DNA of 64,000 bases from assembly GCF_030063195.1 (NCBI RefSeq), contig NZ_JASISS010000013.1:1-64000 (forward strand). Direction: 5' to 3'. Under the pieces are notes generated by a model that made no database searches, was not told where the DNA came from, and saw nothing but the letters and a program-made list of their open reading frames with translations. The stretch is from Cryobacterium sp. PH31-AA6 (GTDB lineage: Bacteria; Actinomycetota; Actinomycetes; Actinomycetales; Microbacteriaceae). A program made the position numbers and the translations under genes. Positions 17,390 through 26,141 of this stretch are shown here, piece by piece (position 1 is the first letter of the stretch; each line of letters begins with the position of its first letter).

Positions 17390-17418
17390 TTGCGTTGGTC
17401 ATGCTCAACGAGTAGATT
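17390..17418 (+). promoter_or_regulatory. Putative promoter of the XRE-ImmA operon
   Basis: TTGCGT (17390-17395) and TAGATT (17413-17418) are separated by 17 bases and point towards the XRE gene at 17491. Operator copies 3 and 4 overlap its -35 and -10 elements, so repressor binding would block it. Prediction by consensus only. Confidence 0.5.
17395..17408. promoter_or_regulatory. Operator copy 3
   Basis: TTGGTCATGCTCAA starts exactly 22 bp after copy 2, two helical turns, placing both on the same DNA face. Confidence 0.72.
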
Positions 17419-17430
17419 GGGCACTCTCAA
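17417..17430. promoter_or_regulatory. Operator copy 4
   Basis: TTGGGCACTCTCAA starts exactly 22 bp after copy 3. It is the most diverged copy but keeps the outer TTG-G and CTCAA half-sites. Confidence 0.68.
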
Positions 17431-17490
17431 TGACCCGAGCATCCGTTCGCCATAAATGTCATTCCTGGCCCGGGGTGAAAGGTTTCGCAC

Positions 17491-17961
17491 ATGACCGATA
17501 TCGAGAGCAAGACCGCCGCCCAGGATCTCGCGAAGCGCCTCCGGCTGTTGCTCGACGTCGCGGTCGCCGAAACGGGGAGTGAGCCGACGTTCACCCAGAT
17601 CGCTGTCTTCCTCGCAGATCGCGGCATGAACCTCTCGAGGTCGCGATGGACGTATATGGTGAATGGCCACCGGTACGTGCAAGACCGTCCACTCTTCGAG
17701 GGCCTCGCCGAGTTCTTCGATGTCGACGCCGAGTTTCTCGTTGGCCAGGCCGGCGCAGAGACCCCTGCCAAGGTGAGCGCACAACTCGATCTCGTGCGTG
17801 CAATGCGTTCTGCGCGGGTGAAGACGTATGCGGCTCGCACCCTCGGTGACATTTCCCCCAACGCGCTTCAGGCAATCAGCAGATTCCTGGACGCGGAGAT
17901 CTCACAGTCCTTGCCGGCAGTACGCGACGGCGCTGAGGACGTTGGAGCCATACAGACGTAG
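17491..17961 (+). CDS. XRE-family transcriptional regulator
   Basis: A 156-residue regulator with a helix-turn-helix in its first 85 residues: FTQIAVFLADRGMNLSRSRWTYMVNGHR, then PLFEGLAEFFDVDAEFLVG. The C-terminal half is helical and may dimerise or be the cleavage target of the ImmA-type protease encoded next. It is the first gene of a four-gene plus-strand operon and sits directly downstream of the four-copy operator array. The likely role is repressor of the divergent ardC/transfer genes and of itself. Similar XRE proteins precede ImmA and MAB_1171c-type genes in other actinobacteria. Confidence 0.85.
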   Translation: MTDIESKTAAQDLAKRLRLLLDVAVAETGSEPTFTQIAVFLADRGMNLSRSRWTYMVNGHRYVQDRPLFEGLAEFFDVDAEFLVGQAGAETPAKVSAQLDLVRAMRSARVKTYAARTLGDISPNALQAISRFLDAEISQSLPAVRDGAEDVGAIQT

Positions 17962-17980
17962 GAGGGGAAGTGACGCGGCA

Positions 17981-18445
17981 GTGAACAATGAGGTAATCGC
18001 GTCCGCGGCGGTTCACGAACTCGCACTTGGCGATAACTTCACTTTCGACCAGCTCGTCGGAGCCGTGCAACGCTATCGGCGACGTCGACTGCGAATCGTC
18101 GAACTCGCGGACCTCGGCGCTCACGACGGACTGTGCGCCGTCTGGCTCATGACGCCTGAAGAAGATCTGGTGCTTCACGCGCACAGCGATTCGGCGCTGC
18201 ACCGGCAGCAATTCGTGCTGCACGAACTGGCGCACATGATCCTCGGCCATGACTTCGATCACGATCCCGACGGTCCCGACTTTCTGCTGCCCGACATTCC
18301 GCCGAAGACCCGGCGACGGCTGCTCAGGCGACAGGATCTGGACACTCCCGAGGAAATCATCGCGGAGACGCTCGCCGATCACCTTGCCGCGGCGATCAGG
18401 GGATCGGCGATGTACCGCTCTCGGTATCTGGAGATCTTCGGGTGA
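17981..18445 (+). CDS. ImmA/IrrE-type metallopeptidase
   Basis: A 154-residue protein with the COG2856 signature QFVLHELAHMILGHD (HExxH zinc site, about residues 75-89) and a downstream acidic region EEIIAETLADHLA holding the third ligand. ImmA of ICEBs1 and IrrE/PprI cleave XRE-type repressors to induce element genes. Start GTG at 17981 follows a GGAGGGG site at some distance; longer frames are shadows of the XRE gene. It lies 19 bp after xre, and its stop overlaps the next start, so regulator, protease and membrane protein are co-transcribed. Cleavage of the neighbouring XRE protein is inferred. Confidence 0.85.
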   Translation: MNNEVIASAAVHELALGDNFTFDQLVGAVQRYRRRRLRIVELADLGAHDGLCAVWLMTPEEDLVLHAHSDSALHRQQFVLHELAHMILGHDFDHDPDGPDFLLPDIPPKTRRRLLRRQDLDTPEEIIAETLADHLAAAIRGSAMYRSRYLEIFG

Positions 18446-19461
18446 CTGCTCTCCTCGTCTCCGTCCTCATGTGGCTGCTCGTTGCGAGTTTGCTCATCTT
18501 GCGGCGTGGTCATGCCGAGCGCAACATCACCTACGCGGCCTTCACGATCGCGGTCTCGATGACGCTGAATATCGATCTGGTCTATCGAGCCCTCGACTCG
18601 TTCGTCGGCGGCGCCAACCTGGTGACCCTGGTGGCGGACGTCGCATTGATGGTCGGCGTCTTCTTCCTCGGTCGCGGAGTATTGAAGGCCTCCGAGCATC
18701 AACCATGGGCCGTGCGCCTCGCACTCAACCGGTTCGCCCTGGTTGCCGCACTCGTCGGCGCGGTCGCCACATTCGCTTTCATCGATCGTGGTGAGACCAC
18801 CACCAGCTTCATGCGTGACCTCGGCGCTCAACCAGTAGCTGCCGCCTACTCGATGATCCAATTCCTGTACTACGGAATCGTCCTCACGGCGATGGCCGTG
18901 CTTGCTGCGCGGCAACGCCGTAGCAGCGCTGGAACCCAACGACTGCCTCCGGTTTCCCTGCTGATCGGAAGCATCTTCGGAGTCGTGCTGAGCCTCATTG
19001 TCATCACCCTGGATGTCGCCCATGTGGCCGGCAACCTGGGCCTGATGGCATCCGTCGCCGTCGCGTATGAACCAGTCTTTCTGCTGGCAATCGTCTTCCT
19101 GTGTCTCGGGTTCGCTGGCCAGCCCGCCGCCCGCACCTTGCAAGCGCGATCTCGTGAACGGATGACGCGGATGCTTGTCGAAGAGCTCGAGCCGATTTGG
19201 GCAGTGGCGACCAGGGTACGACCGGGCATCAGCCAGAACGAGCAGGCGGGGTTCCACGCCGGCGAGCCCGAGACGCTGCTCCACCGTCAGGTCGTCGAGA
19301 TCCGCGACGCGATGATAGACACTCGGGTGTCGTTTGATTTGCGCGACGGGGACAGAGAACTCGTTGAGCGCGCCGAACGCCACCTCCTCGGATCCGGAGC
19401 GACCGACGCAGAGCCTGTAGATTCGCCAGCGACGACCGGAGAAGGAAAGCAACGACGATGA
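18442..19461 (+). CDS. MAB_1171c-like (DUF6545-type) membrane protein
   Basis: A 339-residue protein with about seven N-terminal membrane helices (residues 1-230, e.g. TALLVSVLMWLLVASLLILR, LIGSIFGVVLSLIVITLDVA, EPVFLLAIVFLCLGFAG). The cytosolic C-terminal domain contains RMTRMLVEELEPIWAVATR and LLHRQVVEIRDAMIDTR, the typical end of MAB_1171c/DUF6545 proteins. The GTG start overlaps the ImmA-type stop. Such proteins recur next to XRE and ImmA-type genes and small metabolic enzymes in actinobacteria. A sensory or transport role at the membrane is a plausible inference, not established. Confidence 0.8.
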   Translation: MTALLVSVLMWLLVASLLILRRGHAERNITYAAFTIAVSMTLNIDLVYRALDSFVGGANLVTLVADVALMVGVFFLGRGVLKASEHQPWAVRLALNRFALVAALVGAVATFAFIDRGETTTSFMRDLGAQPVAAAYSMIQFLYYGIVLTAMAVLAARQRRSSAGTQRLPPVSLLIGSIFGVVLSLIVITLDVAHVAGNLGLMASVAVAYEPVFLLAIVFLCLGFAGQPAARTLQARSRERMTRMLVEELEPIWAVATRVRPGISQNEQAGFHAGEPETLLHRQVVEIRDAMIDTRVSFDLRDGDRELVERAERHLLGSGATDAEPVDSPATTGEGKQRR

Positions 19462-20609
19462 GAGCCGGTTGGGTGGTGGCTGGGGCGGTGGCCGCCGGCG
19501 GTTTGGCGTTCGGCGGCCTCGGATTGGGGATCGCAAGGCGCCTGACCGCCCCGGCCAGCGGTAGAACGTACGAGCTCACGATTCGAGACGTGGATAACTC
19601 GGGGGAGCGACCCATCGTCGTCCTTGACCGCACGCCCGCCACGGCCGCGCCGGGCCTTTACTGTCTCCTACTTGAGACCGGCGGCTTGGTTCGGCTGTCG
19701 CACGAAGTCGAGGACCGTGGGCCGCGTCTGATCGGGCGCGAGGTGTTGGGGGAGCCGTGCGAGGGTCTGGCCGCCGGCCAACGTGCATCCTGGAGCGGCA
19801 TCGTCTTCTCCAGCCCGGAGGATGCCGACCTGGAGGCCACGGATGTCCAGATATTGACGGATGTCGGCCCGGCGCCCGCATGGCTTGTCGCTCCTCAGGG
19901 CACCCCGTCGACCGAGTGGGCTATCCATATCCACGGTCTCGGCAGCACGCGCGCCGGAACGCTTCGTGGCGTGCAGGTCGCCTCGCAAGCCGGGTTGACG
20001 TCCCTTGTCGTGACGTATCGAAACGACGGTGAAGGTCCAACCGTGGGTACTGGTCGTTCTGAGCTCGGCGCCGCCGAGATCGATGATGTGCGAGCGGCCG
20101 TGCGCTTTGCCCGCGAGAACGGTGCCGGCAGCGTCATTCTCTTTGGCTGGTCGATGGGTGCGGCAATCGCACTGCAGCTCGCCGCCGAGTCTGAGTTTCG
20201 CGGAATCGCCGCCGGACTGGTGCTTGAGTCGCCCGTTCTCGACTGGGTCTCGACGATCAAGGCCAACTGCGCGCGATCGGGTCTACCAGCATGGTCCGGC
20301 ATACTCGCTATCCCGTGGCTCATCTTCCGGCCGTGTGCACAAGTGTCGGGTCTCGCCAACCCCGTCGATCTGCGACGATTTGACTGGATCGCGCGGGCCG
20401 ACGAGTTGACCGTGCCGACGCTCATCCTTCATGGCACCCTCGACACGTCGTCGCCGTTCGAGCTCTCCAGCCATCTCAGGACACTGCGCCCTGACATCGT
20501 CACCCTCGAAGCATTCGACGCACATCACACGATGAGCTGGAACTCGGAGGGAAATCGCTGGCGGACAGTCGTCTCGTCGTGGCTGGCATCGCTGGCTATG
20601 GGAGGTTGA
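19458..20609 (+). CDS. Alpha/beta hydrolase with N-terminal membrane anchor
   Basis: A 383-residue hydrolase. The N-terminal hydrophobic segment (VVAGAVAAGGLAFGGLGLGI) is probably a membrane anchor or uncleaved signal. The catalytic domain has the oxyanion segment IHIHGLGSTRAG, nucleophile elbow LFGWSMGAAIAL (Ser about 232), the acid in ILHGTLDTSSPFEL and the His in DAHHTMSWN. The start overlaps the membrane-protein stop (ATGA). As the last gene of the XRE-ImmA operon it may make or degrade a small signal, but its substrate is unknown. Confidence 0.85.
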   Translation: MRAGWVVAGAVAAGGLAFGGLGLGIARRLTAPASGRTYELTIRDVDNSGERPIVVLDRTPATAAPGLYCLLLETGGLVRLSHEVEDRGPRLIGREVLGEPCEGLAAGQRASWSGIVFSSPEDADLEATDVQILTDVGPAPAWLVAPQGTPSTEWAIHIHGLGSTRAGTLRGVQVASQAGLTSLVVTYRNDGEGPTVGTGRSELGAAEIDDVRAAVRFARENGAGSVILFGWSMGAAIALQLAAESEFRGIAAGLVLESPVLDWVSTIKANCARSGLPAWSGILAIPWLIFRPCAQVSGLANPVDLRRFDWIARADELTVPTLILHGTLDTSSPFELSSHLRTLRPDIVTLEAFDAHHTMSWNSEGNRWRTVVSSWLASLAMGG

Positions 20610-21058
20610 ACGAAATGCGTTGACGGCATTACGCCGCGCGAGTCCCGCACAATCCGTGTGCCGCCGGGGACGAAATAGCAGACCGGGCCAAGGTGCGGAA
20701 CTGACAGCTTGCGAATCATCAACAACGTTATGGATCTGCTTGGAGGCGACCTGAAGGCTGAGATCACCTCGGGCTCGAAGGTCCGAATTGCTGCATCCGC
20801 GTTCTCGATCTTCGCGTTCGAGACGCTTAGTACGGAGCTGGAGAAGGTCACGCAGGGTACGCGCTTGCGTGGAAATCCGCCCCTGAACGGTGGCGCTCTA
20901 CCGTCAGTTGCTGGCGTACGGATCATATGACGGTGTGACGAACGCAGAGCCCGTCAGGCTAGTCGGCCCGATTACACCGGCAAAAACCCTACTCAACCCG
21001 CTGTCACTCCTATATCATCGGGAATGTCGGCCTGCGCGGGTCGAGATGGGGGTGCGAT
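20610..21058. other. Intergenic stretch upstream of the BREX HTH gene
   Basis: A 449-bp stretch between the hydrolase and the HTH gene. It holds a helicase gene fragment (20709-20930, listed separately) and about 130 bp upstream of 21059 that presumably include the promoter of the BREX region. No further gene is supported. Confidence 0.5.
20709..20930 (+). pseudogene. N-terminal fragment of a PLD-like/DEAD helicase
   Basis: From TTG 20709 the frame reads MRIINNVMDLLGGDLKAEI then SKVRIAASAFSIFAFETLSTEL. This matches the start of long SNF2/DEAD-type helicases with an N-terminal phospholipase-D-like domain, which are found in phage-defence loci. Homology ends after about 49 residues, and the frame ends at a stop 25 codons later. 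The rest of the gene (normally around 1000 residues) is missing. It is best read as the scar of a replaced defence system at the site now occupied by BREX. Confidence 0.6.
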
Positions 21059-21250
21059 GTGACCGAGCCATGGATGTCTGCCGACGACATTGCGACGCAT
21101 CTTGGCGTCACCAAGGACACCGTCTACACCTGGATCGCCGAGAAGGGCATGCCCGCCCACAAAATCGGGCGGCTCTGGAAGTTCCAAGCGAGCGAGATCG
21201 ACGACTGGGTTCGCCGCGGCGGTGCAACGACGGGAGAGGGTGACTCGTGA
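21059..21250 (+). CDS. MerR/excisionase-type HTH protein preceding BREX
   Basis: A 63-residue protein consisting of one winged HTH: MSADDIATHLGVTKDTVYTW, then HKIGRLWKFQASEIDDWVRR. Start GTG at 21059. Small proteins of this type are common immediately upstream of restriction and BREX-like loci. It lies 127 bp before brxA on the same strand, so a role as regulator of the BREX operon is likely. It is unrelated in sequence detail to the Xis at 1851. Confidence 0.75.
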   Translation: MTEPWMSADDIATHLGVTKDTVYTWIAEKGMPAHKIGRLWKFQASEIDDWVRRGGATTGEGDS

Positions 21251-21377
21251 TTGCTCGATTGTCGGAGGCTCCTGATGTAGTGGGATCTTTGAAGAAGGGT
21301 GCCACGGTGCAAGGTGGAGTCCCCAAGCTGTTGAGAATTGATCCACTATCTGTGTGCGAGGGGGTGAACGCTGAGCG

Positions 21378-22133
21378 ATGACGAGTTCCGAAACTGCTGG
21401 GAACAGCTTTGCCCTCGGTACGCTCCGGACGACCGCCAGCCACACAATCGGCGTTTCCCATCTCGTTGAGCTTCTGCAGGCAGTGCCATTGGACGCTTCC
21501 GCGGATCGGTACCGTGAGGCCGTGGTCGATGGCAATGTCCTCGGGCGCCCAACACAATCGGGGAGGCTCCGATCGTTCCGCCACCTGCGCGAGCTGTACT
21601 TCCTCGACCCGGGTCGCACAGAGTTCACCGCATTGCGGCACTTCTGGGATCTCGATCGCTCGTCTCGCCCGCTCCTGGCCGGGCTCTTGGCTTTCACCCG
21701 AGATGAGGTGTTCCGCGCTTCCTTTGGTGCGATAGCTGGCCTGCCTGCGGGGGCGAGTGTTACCTCGGCTGATCTCACCGAAGCCATAACAGCACAGTTC
21801 GGCAGCGAGTTGTCGGAGTCAACACTCGGAAAGACCGGTCGTAACACCGGTGCCTGTTGGACCCAAACCGGCCATCTAGCCGGGCGCGCCAAGAAGATTC
21901 GCACTGCCGTGAACGCCCAACCGGCAGCCATCGCCTACGCCGCTTACCTGGGGCACCTGGCAGGCGGACGCGGGCTTGGCGTCCTCGATAACCCGTGGTC
22001 TAAGATCCTCGAGATTGCTCCCGGCCGTTCCTTGGATGCGCTGCGCAACGCGCACACCCAGGGACTCCTGGACCTGCTCGTAGCGGGCAACGTGGTTGAC
22101 GTGTCATTCCCCGCATTGGGCGGCGTGGCATGA
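21378..22133 (+). CDS. brxA: BREX protein BrxA (DUF1819)
   Basis: A 251-residue protein, the first gene of a six-gene type 1 BREX operon. It shows the BrxA pattern: FRHLRELYFLDPGRTEFTAL, ALRHFWDLDRSSRPLLAGLL, FTRDEVFRASFGAI and SESTLGKTGRNTGACWTQTG. BrxA is a small DNA-binding protein with structural similarity to NusB-type RNA-binding proteins; it is needed for full BREX defence in some systems. Its stop overlaps the brxB start by four bases. Confidence 0.9.
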   Translation: MTSSETAGNSFALGTLRTTASHTIGVSHLVELLQAVPLDASADRYREAVVDGNVLGRPTQSGRLRSFRHLRELYFLDPGRTEFTALRHFWDLDRSSRPLLAGLLAFTRDEVFRASFGAIAGLPAGASVTSADLTEAITAQFGSELSESTLGKTGRNTGACWTQTGHLAGRAKKIRTAVNAQPAAIAYAAYLGHLAGGRGLGVLDNPWSKILEIAPGRSLDALRNAHTQGLLDLLVAGNVVDVSFPALGGVA

Positions 22134-22687
22134 GCCGCGTCTCCGATCTCGTCGATGCCTTCAGAGCCGAGTTGTCCTTGACCTGGAAGGACAACGTTTC
22201 GGGCGGTGAGCGCGTCTGGATGCTCGTCTACCCGCCGGACCTGGAACGGCAAATGCGGCACTCGCTACCGAACCTGGGGCTGGCAACGACCCAGGCAGGC
22301 CGCGACTGGATAGTCCTCGACGTCACCGACGACTTCGGGCGCTGGTTGTCGTCACACCGGCACGCGGAGGCGTTCTACGAGGAGCCGAGCGACCTCACGC
22401 AGTCGATCCTCGACCAGTTCGAGGCTACACTTGTCGCGCGCATCCGGCAGACACTCGAAGCGGCTCCCGCGAACGCCGTCGTGGCGTTAGTCGGAATTGG
22501 ATCGATATTCCCGTTCCTTCGAGCATCGAGCGTGATCAAGTCCGTCGATTCCGCTGTGACCGGTCGCCTCCTCGTGCTGTTCCCAGGACTTCACGACCCG
22601 GAGACTCACTCATTCCGCTTGCTCGACGCGCGCGACGGGTTCAATTACCGCGCCCGCGTCATCGATCCTCAGAAGGACCTCACGTGA
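22130..22687 (+). CDS. brxB: BREX protein BrxB (DUF1788)
   Basis: A 185-residue BrxB protein. Typical features are GERVWMLVYPPDLERQMR, LDVTDDFGRWLSSHRHAEAF, VVALVGIGSIFPFLRASSVI, and the C-terminal GRLLVLFPGLHDPETHSFRLLD, which resembles the BrxB P-G-x-x-x-x-x-x-Y/F-R-L-L-D ending. It is required for BREX in most type 1 systems but its biochemical role is not defined. It is coupled at both ends: ATG inside brxA, stop overlapping the GTG start of brxC. Confidence 0.92.
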   Translation: MSRVSDLVDAFRAELSLTWKDNVSGGERVWMLVYPPDLERQMRHSLPNLGLATTQAGRDWIVLDVTDDFGRWLSSHRHAEAFYEEPSDLTQSILDQFEATLVARIRQTLEAAPANAVVALVGIGSIFPFLRASSVIKSVDSAVTGRLLVLFPGLHDPETHSFRLLDARDGFNYRARVIDPQKDLT

Positions 22688-25600
22688 CGATCAACAATGA
22701 CCTGTTTATTCGGCACCCGCTGAGCTTCGAGATTCCGAACGACGGTGTCACCAACGTCGACCGTCCCGAGGACTCCAACCAGTGGGATGTCCTCAAGTAC
22801 GAGCTCGAGAGCTTTGTCTGCGAGGGCGAGTACGAGCACGGCCTTCAGCGCATCCTTGACTCGTACGTCGGCCACCGGAACAGAACGACGCAGCCTGCCG
22901 TGTGGGTCTCGGGTTTCTACGGCAGCGGCAAGTCCCACCTCGTCCGTGTGCTTCAGCACCTGTGGGCCGACACGAACTTCCCGAACGGTGCGACCGCGCG
23001 GGGCCTGAGCAACATCCCGCAAGGCATCCAGGACCAGCTGACGGAGCTGACCACGCTCGGCCGCCGGGATGGCGCCGCACCGTGGGCAGCCGCAGGCGCG
23101 CTCGACCGGAGCGGCGACACCCTCAATTCGGTGTTCCTCTCCATCGTCCTCGGGGCGGCCGGGCTGCCTCCGCGAGTCGCGCCCGCCCAGGTGGCTCTCT
23201 GGCTTGCGGGCAACGGGTACCTCGCCGCCGTCCACGACCACATAACGACCAACGGTGGGGACTTCATCGAGGAACTTGGCGAGTACAACCTCAGCACGAG
23301 GCTCGCGAACGCCATCCTCGCCTCCGACGCAGAGTTCGCCGCATCAGCCAAGGATGTGCGTGCCGCGCTTCGCAGCCAGTTCCCGCCGGACACGCGGTCG
23401 TTCTCCACTGACGAGACCGTCGCGCTGCTCAAGAAGATCCTTGAACACGTCGGCGGTGGTCAGATCCCGCCGTCGCTGATCGTCCTCGACGAGGTGCAGC
23501 AGTACATCAGCGGCGACGGCGGCCGCGCTATGGAGGTGCAGAATCTCGTCGAGTCGGTGTCCCGCGAACTCGATGGTCGCGTGCTGCTCGTCGCCACGGG
23601 TCAGCAGGAGTTGACGGCGGACTCGACACTCCAGAAGATCCAGGACCGCTTCACCGTCAAGGTCGTGCTCAAGAATCAGGATGTCGATGCTGTCGTCCGT
23701 CGCGTGCTGCTGAGCAAGGAGCCCGCGAAGAAGCCGGGTCTCGACAGCACCCTCGCGTCGGTCGCTGGGCAGATTTCCCGGCAGCTCATCGGAAGCAAGA
23801 TTCAGCACACCGCTGAGGACGACAAGGACCTCGCCGAGGACTACCCGCTGCTTCCTGTGCGGCGTCGATTCTGGGAGAGCGTGCTCCGCCAGGCCGACGC
23901 CGGCCGCGCCGGACAGCTGCGCTCCCAGCTCCGAATCGTGCACGAGGCGAACCGCAAGGTTGCGCCCGAGTCACTGGGCACCGTGGTCGGTGCGGACTTC
24001 CTCTACTCCCAGAAGAACGAAGACTTGAACGGCGCGGGGCTGCTCCTCAAAGAAACGCAGACGCTGATCCACGAGCAGTGGCAGAAGAACGCCCTGCGTG
24101 GGCGCGTCCTCGGCCTGATCCATCTCATCGGTCTGCTCCCGACCTCGGGGCACGGGGATATCGGCGTGCGCGCCTCGGCAGACCATCTCGTCGACCTGCT
24201 CGTCGAAGACCTCGCCCACGATGGCGACAGGCTTCGGCGAGAAGTGCCTGCCGTGCTCGAAGCGCTCGCCGAGGAGGGCATCATCCAGCAGGACGGCGAG
24301 GAGTTCCGTCTTCAGACGAAGGCGGGCCGCGATTGGGACGAGGCGTTCCGCAGGCACCACGCCCAGGTCACCGACAGCGAGGTTAGCACCGAGCGTGATT
24401 CGCTGTTGCTCTCGGAAGTCGGTCGGTCGCTGCCCGCTTCGATCCAGCAGGGGCGCGCCAAGGAATCGCGCAAGCTTGCCCTGCACGCCGATGCGTCGCT
24501 CCCGCCCGAATCCGAGGCGATCCCGGTGTGGCTCCGCTCAGAGTGGGACGAAGGAATCACGGCGAAGCAGTTCGATGAGGCCGCCCGCAGCCTTGGCGTC
24601 GACTCGCCGATCATCCTCGTCCACGTTCCCCGACTTCAGGCCCCCGCGTTCGCAGCGGCGGTCCGCAACAAGCTCGCAGCACAGCGAGTGATCGACCAGC
24701 AGGGCATTCCGCAGGACGATGAGGGCAAGCAAGCCAGAAGTGCGATGCAGACCCGCCTCAACCGCGCGACGGACCAGGTGAACGCCCATGTCCGCGACGT
24801 CATCTCCAAGGCGAACGTTCTCCTCGGCGGCGGGACGGCACCCAGCGGAGTCAGCCTGCGCGAACGGATCGAAGCTGGCGCGCAGGACGCCGCGACGCGG
24901 CTCTTCCCGCGGTTCGCCGAGGCAGACGACAATCGCTGGCCGCAGGTGATCGCCAGGGTCAAGAGCGGGTCGGCGGTTGATGCCCTCAAGGCCGTCCATC
25001 ACGACGCCGACGCTGAGCAGCATCGCGTCATCAAAGAGGTACTCAGCCACATCGGCTCGGCTGGCACCTCCGCGAACGACGTCGAGAAGGCCGTCACCTC
25101 GAAACCGCTCGGCTGGCCGAGGGACGCGCTCATGGCTGCCCTCGGTGTACTCCTTGACACAGGAGTGATCCGAGCGACGCTCAACGGCAGCGAAGCAACG
25201 ACTACCGACGTACTCAAGCAGACCCGCCTCGGCAATGTGCAGCTCCGCCGTGAAGTGACAGTTCTCAAGCCTGCCGAGAAGATTCAGGGGCGCCAGGTGC
25301 TGAGCGCCCTTGGGTTCCCGACCGATAACGATGGACTCGTCTCGGCGGTCGAGCAAGCCGTGAAGTCGCTCGTTCAGCGCGCTAAGGACGTGAGCGGACC
25401 GGCGCCGCTCCCGGACATCAGCGTCCCGAGCAACATCCAGATCATCATCAGCAGTTCCGGCAACGACCGAGTGCACGCCTTACTAGGCGCGAAAGACGAA
25501 CTCACGAGTTTCAGCGACAAGCTCGGGGAGCTTGAGCGCCGCAGCAAGAGCCGAGCCACAGCCTTGGCGCTCGCACGCACGCTCGCCACCTCCTCTACCG

Positions 25601-26139
25601 GATTAGAGACCGCGTCTGCTGTACGCAACCGCCTCGACGCACTGGTCGCAAGCCGTGATCTGCTCGCCGACGCCGACCCTGTCGCCCCGATCGTCAAGGA
25701 CCTGGCCGACGCGCTTCGCGACGCGATCCACTCAGCCGCGGGCGCGTTGAGGGACGCCCGCAAGCAGGCTGTCGAAAGCCTCGAAGCACAGTCTGTATGG
25801 AAGCCGCTTGAACCAGCGCAACGCGCGTCGCTCCTCGCGGACCATCACCTCACTGCGGAGCCGGAGCCCAACCTCGCCGATCCATCGACCGTGCTGGCGG
25901 CGGCGCAGGCGCGACCTCTCCAAGGGTGGACTGCGGAACTGGACGCGATCCCGCAGCGTGCATCGCGCGCTCTGGAAGCAGCTCTGCGACTCACGACTCC
26001 GGCGGCGTCGACCGTCACGGTCACCGTCTCGACTGCGAGCCTGAGCAGTTCGGACGAGGTCGAGCGGTACATCGACGAACTGCGGTCGCAGCTTCTCGAA
26101 GCCCTGAGCAGCAATGACACCGTCGTGGTGAAGGGCTGA
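22684..26139 (+). CDS. brxC: BREX ATPase BrxC
   Basis: A 1151-residue P-loop ATPase. The Walker A is WVSGFYGSGKSHLVRVLQHL (about residues 74-93), Walker B is SLIVLDEVQQYI (about 260-271), and VLLVATGQQEL gives the sensor region. The length and the long helical C-terminal half match type 1 BrxC, which forms large assemblies with BrxB and PglZ. Start GTG at 22684 overlaps brxB (GTGA), and it ends two bases before pglX. Confidence 0.95.
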   Translation: MTINNDLFIRHPLSFEIPNDGVTNVDRPEDSNQWDVLKYELESFVCEGEYEHGLQRILDSYVGHRNRTTQPAVWVSGFYGSGKSHLVRVLQHLWADTNFPNGATARGLSNIPQGIQDQLTELTTLGRRDGAAPWAAAGALDRSGDTLNSVFLSIVLGAAGLPPRVAPAQVALWLAGNGYLAAVHDHITTNGGDFIEELGEYNLSTRLANAILASDAEFAASAKDVRAALRSQFPPDTRSFSTDETVALLKKILEHVGGGQIPPSLIVLDEVQQYISGDGGRAMEVQNLVESVSRELDGRVLLVATGQQELTADSTLQKIQDRFTVKVVLKNQDVDAVVRRVLLSKEPAKKPGLDSTLASVAGQISRQLIGSKIQHTAEDDKDLAEDYPLLPVRRRFWESVLRQADAGRAGQLRSQLRIVHEANRKVAPESLGTVVGADFLYSQKNEDLNGAGLLLKETQTLIHEQWQKNALRGRVLGLIHLIGLLPTSGHGDIGVRASADHLVDLLVEDLAHDGDRLRREVPAVLEALAEEGIIQQDGEEFRLQTKAGRDWDEAFRRHHAQVTDSEVSTERDSLLLSEVGRSLPASIQQGRAKESRKLALHADASLPPESEAIPVWLRSEWDEGITAKQFDEAARSLGVDSPIILVHVPRLQAPAFAAAVRNKLAAQRVIDQQGIPQDDEGKQARSAMQTRLNRATDQVNAHVRDVISKANVLLGGGTAPSGVSLRERIEAGAQDAATRLFPRFAEADDNRWPQVIARVKSGSAVDALKAVHHDADAEQHRVIKEVLSHIGSAGTSANDVEKAVTSKPLGWPRDALMAALGVLLDTGVIRATLNGSEATTTDVLKQTRLGNVQLRREVTVLKPAEKIQGRQVLSALGFPTDNDGLVSAVEQAVKSLVQRAKDVSGPAPLPDISVPSNIQIIISSSGNDRVHALLGAKDELTSFSDKLGELERRSKSRATALALARTLATSSTGLETASAVRNRLDALVASRDLLADADPVAPIVKDLADALRDAIHSAAGALRDARKQAVESLEAQSVWKPLEPAQRASLLADHHLTAEPEPNLADPSTVLAAAQARPLQGWTAELDAIPQRASRALEAALRLTTPAASTVTVTVSTASLSSSDEVERYIDELRSQLLEALSSNDTVVVKG

Positions 26140-26141
26140 TC

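Noticed and set aside
18379-19536. 385-codon minus-strand frame in the control module
   Set aside because: Antisense to the MAB_1171c-like gene, with no fold or ribosome site; a GC-rich shadow.
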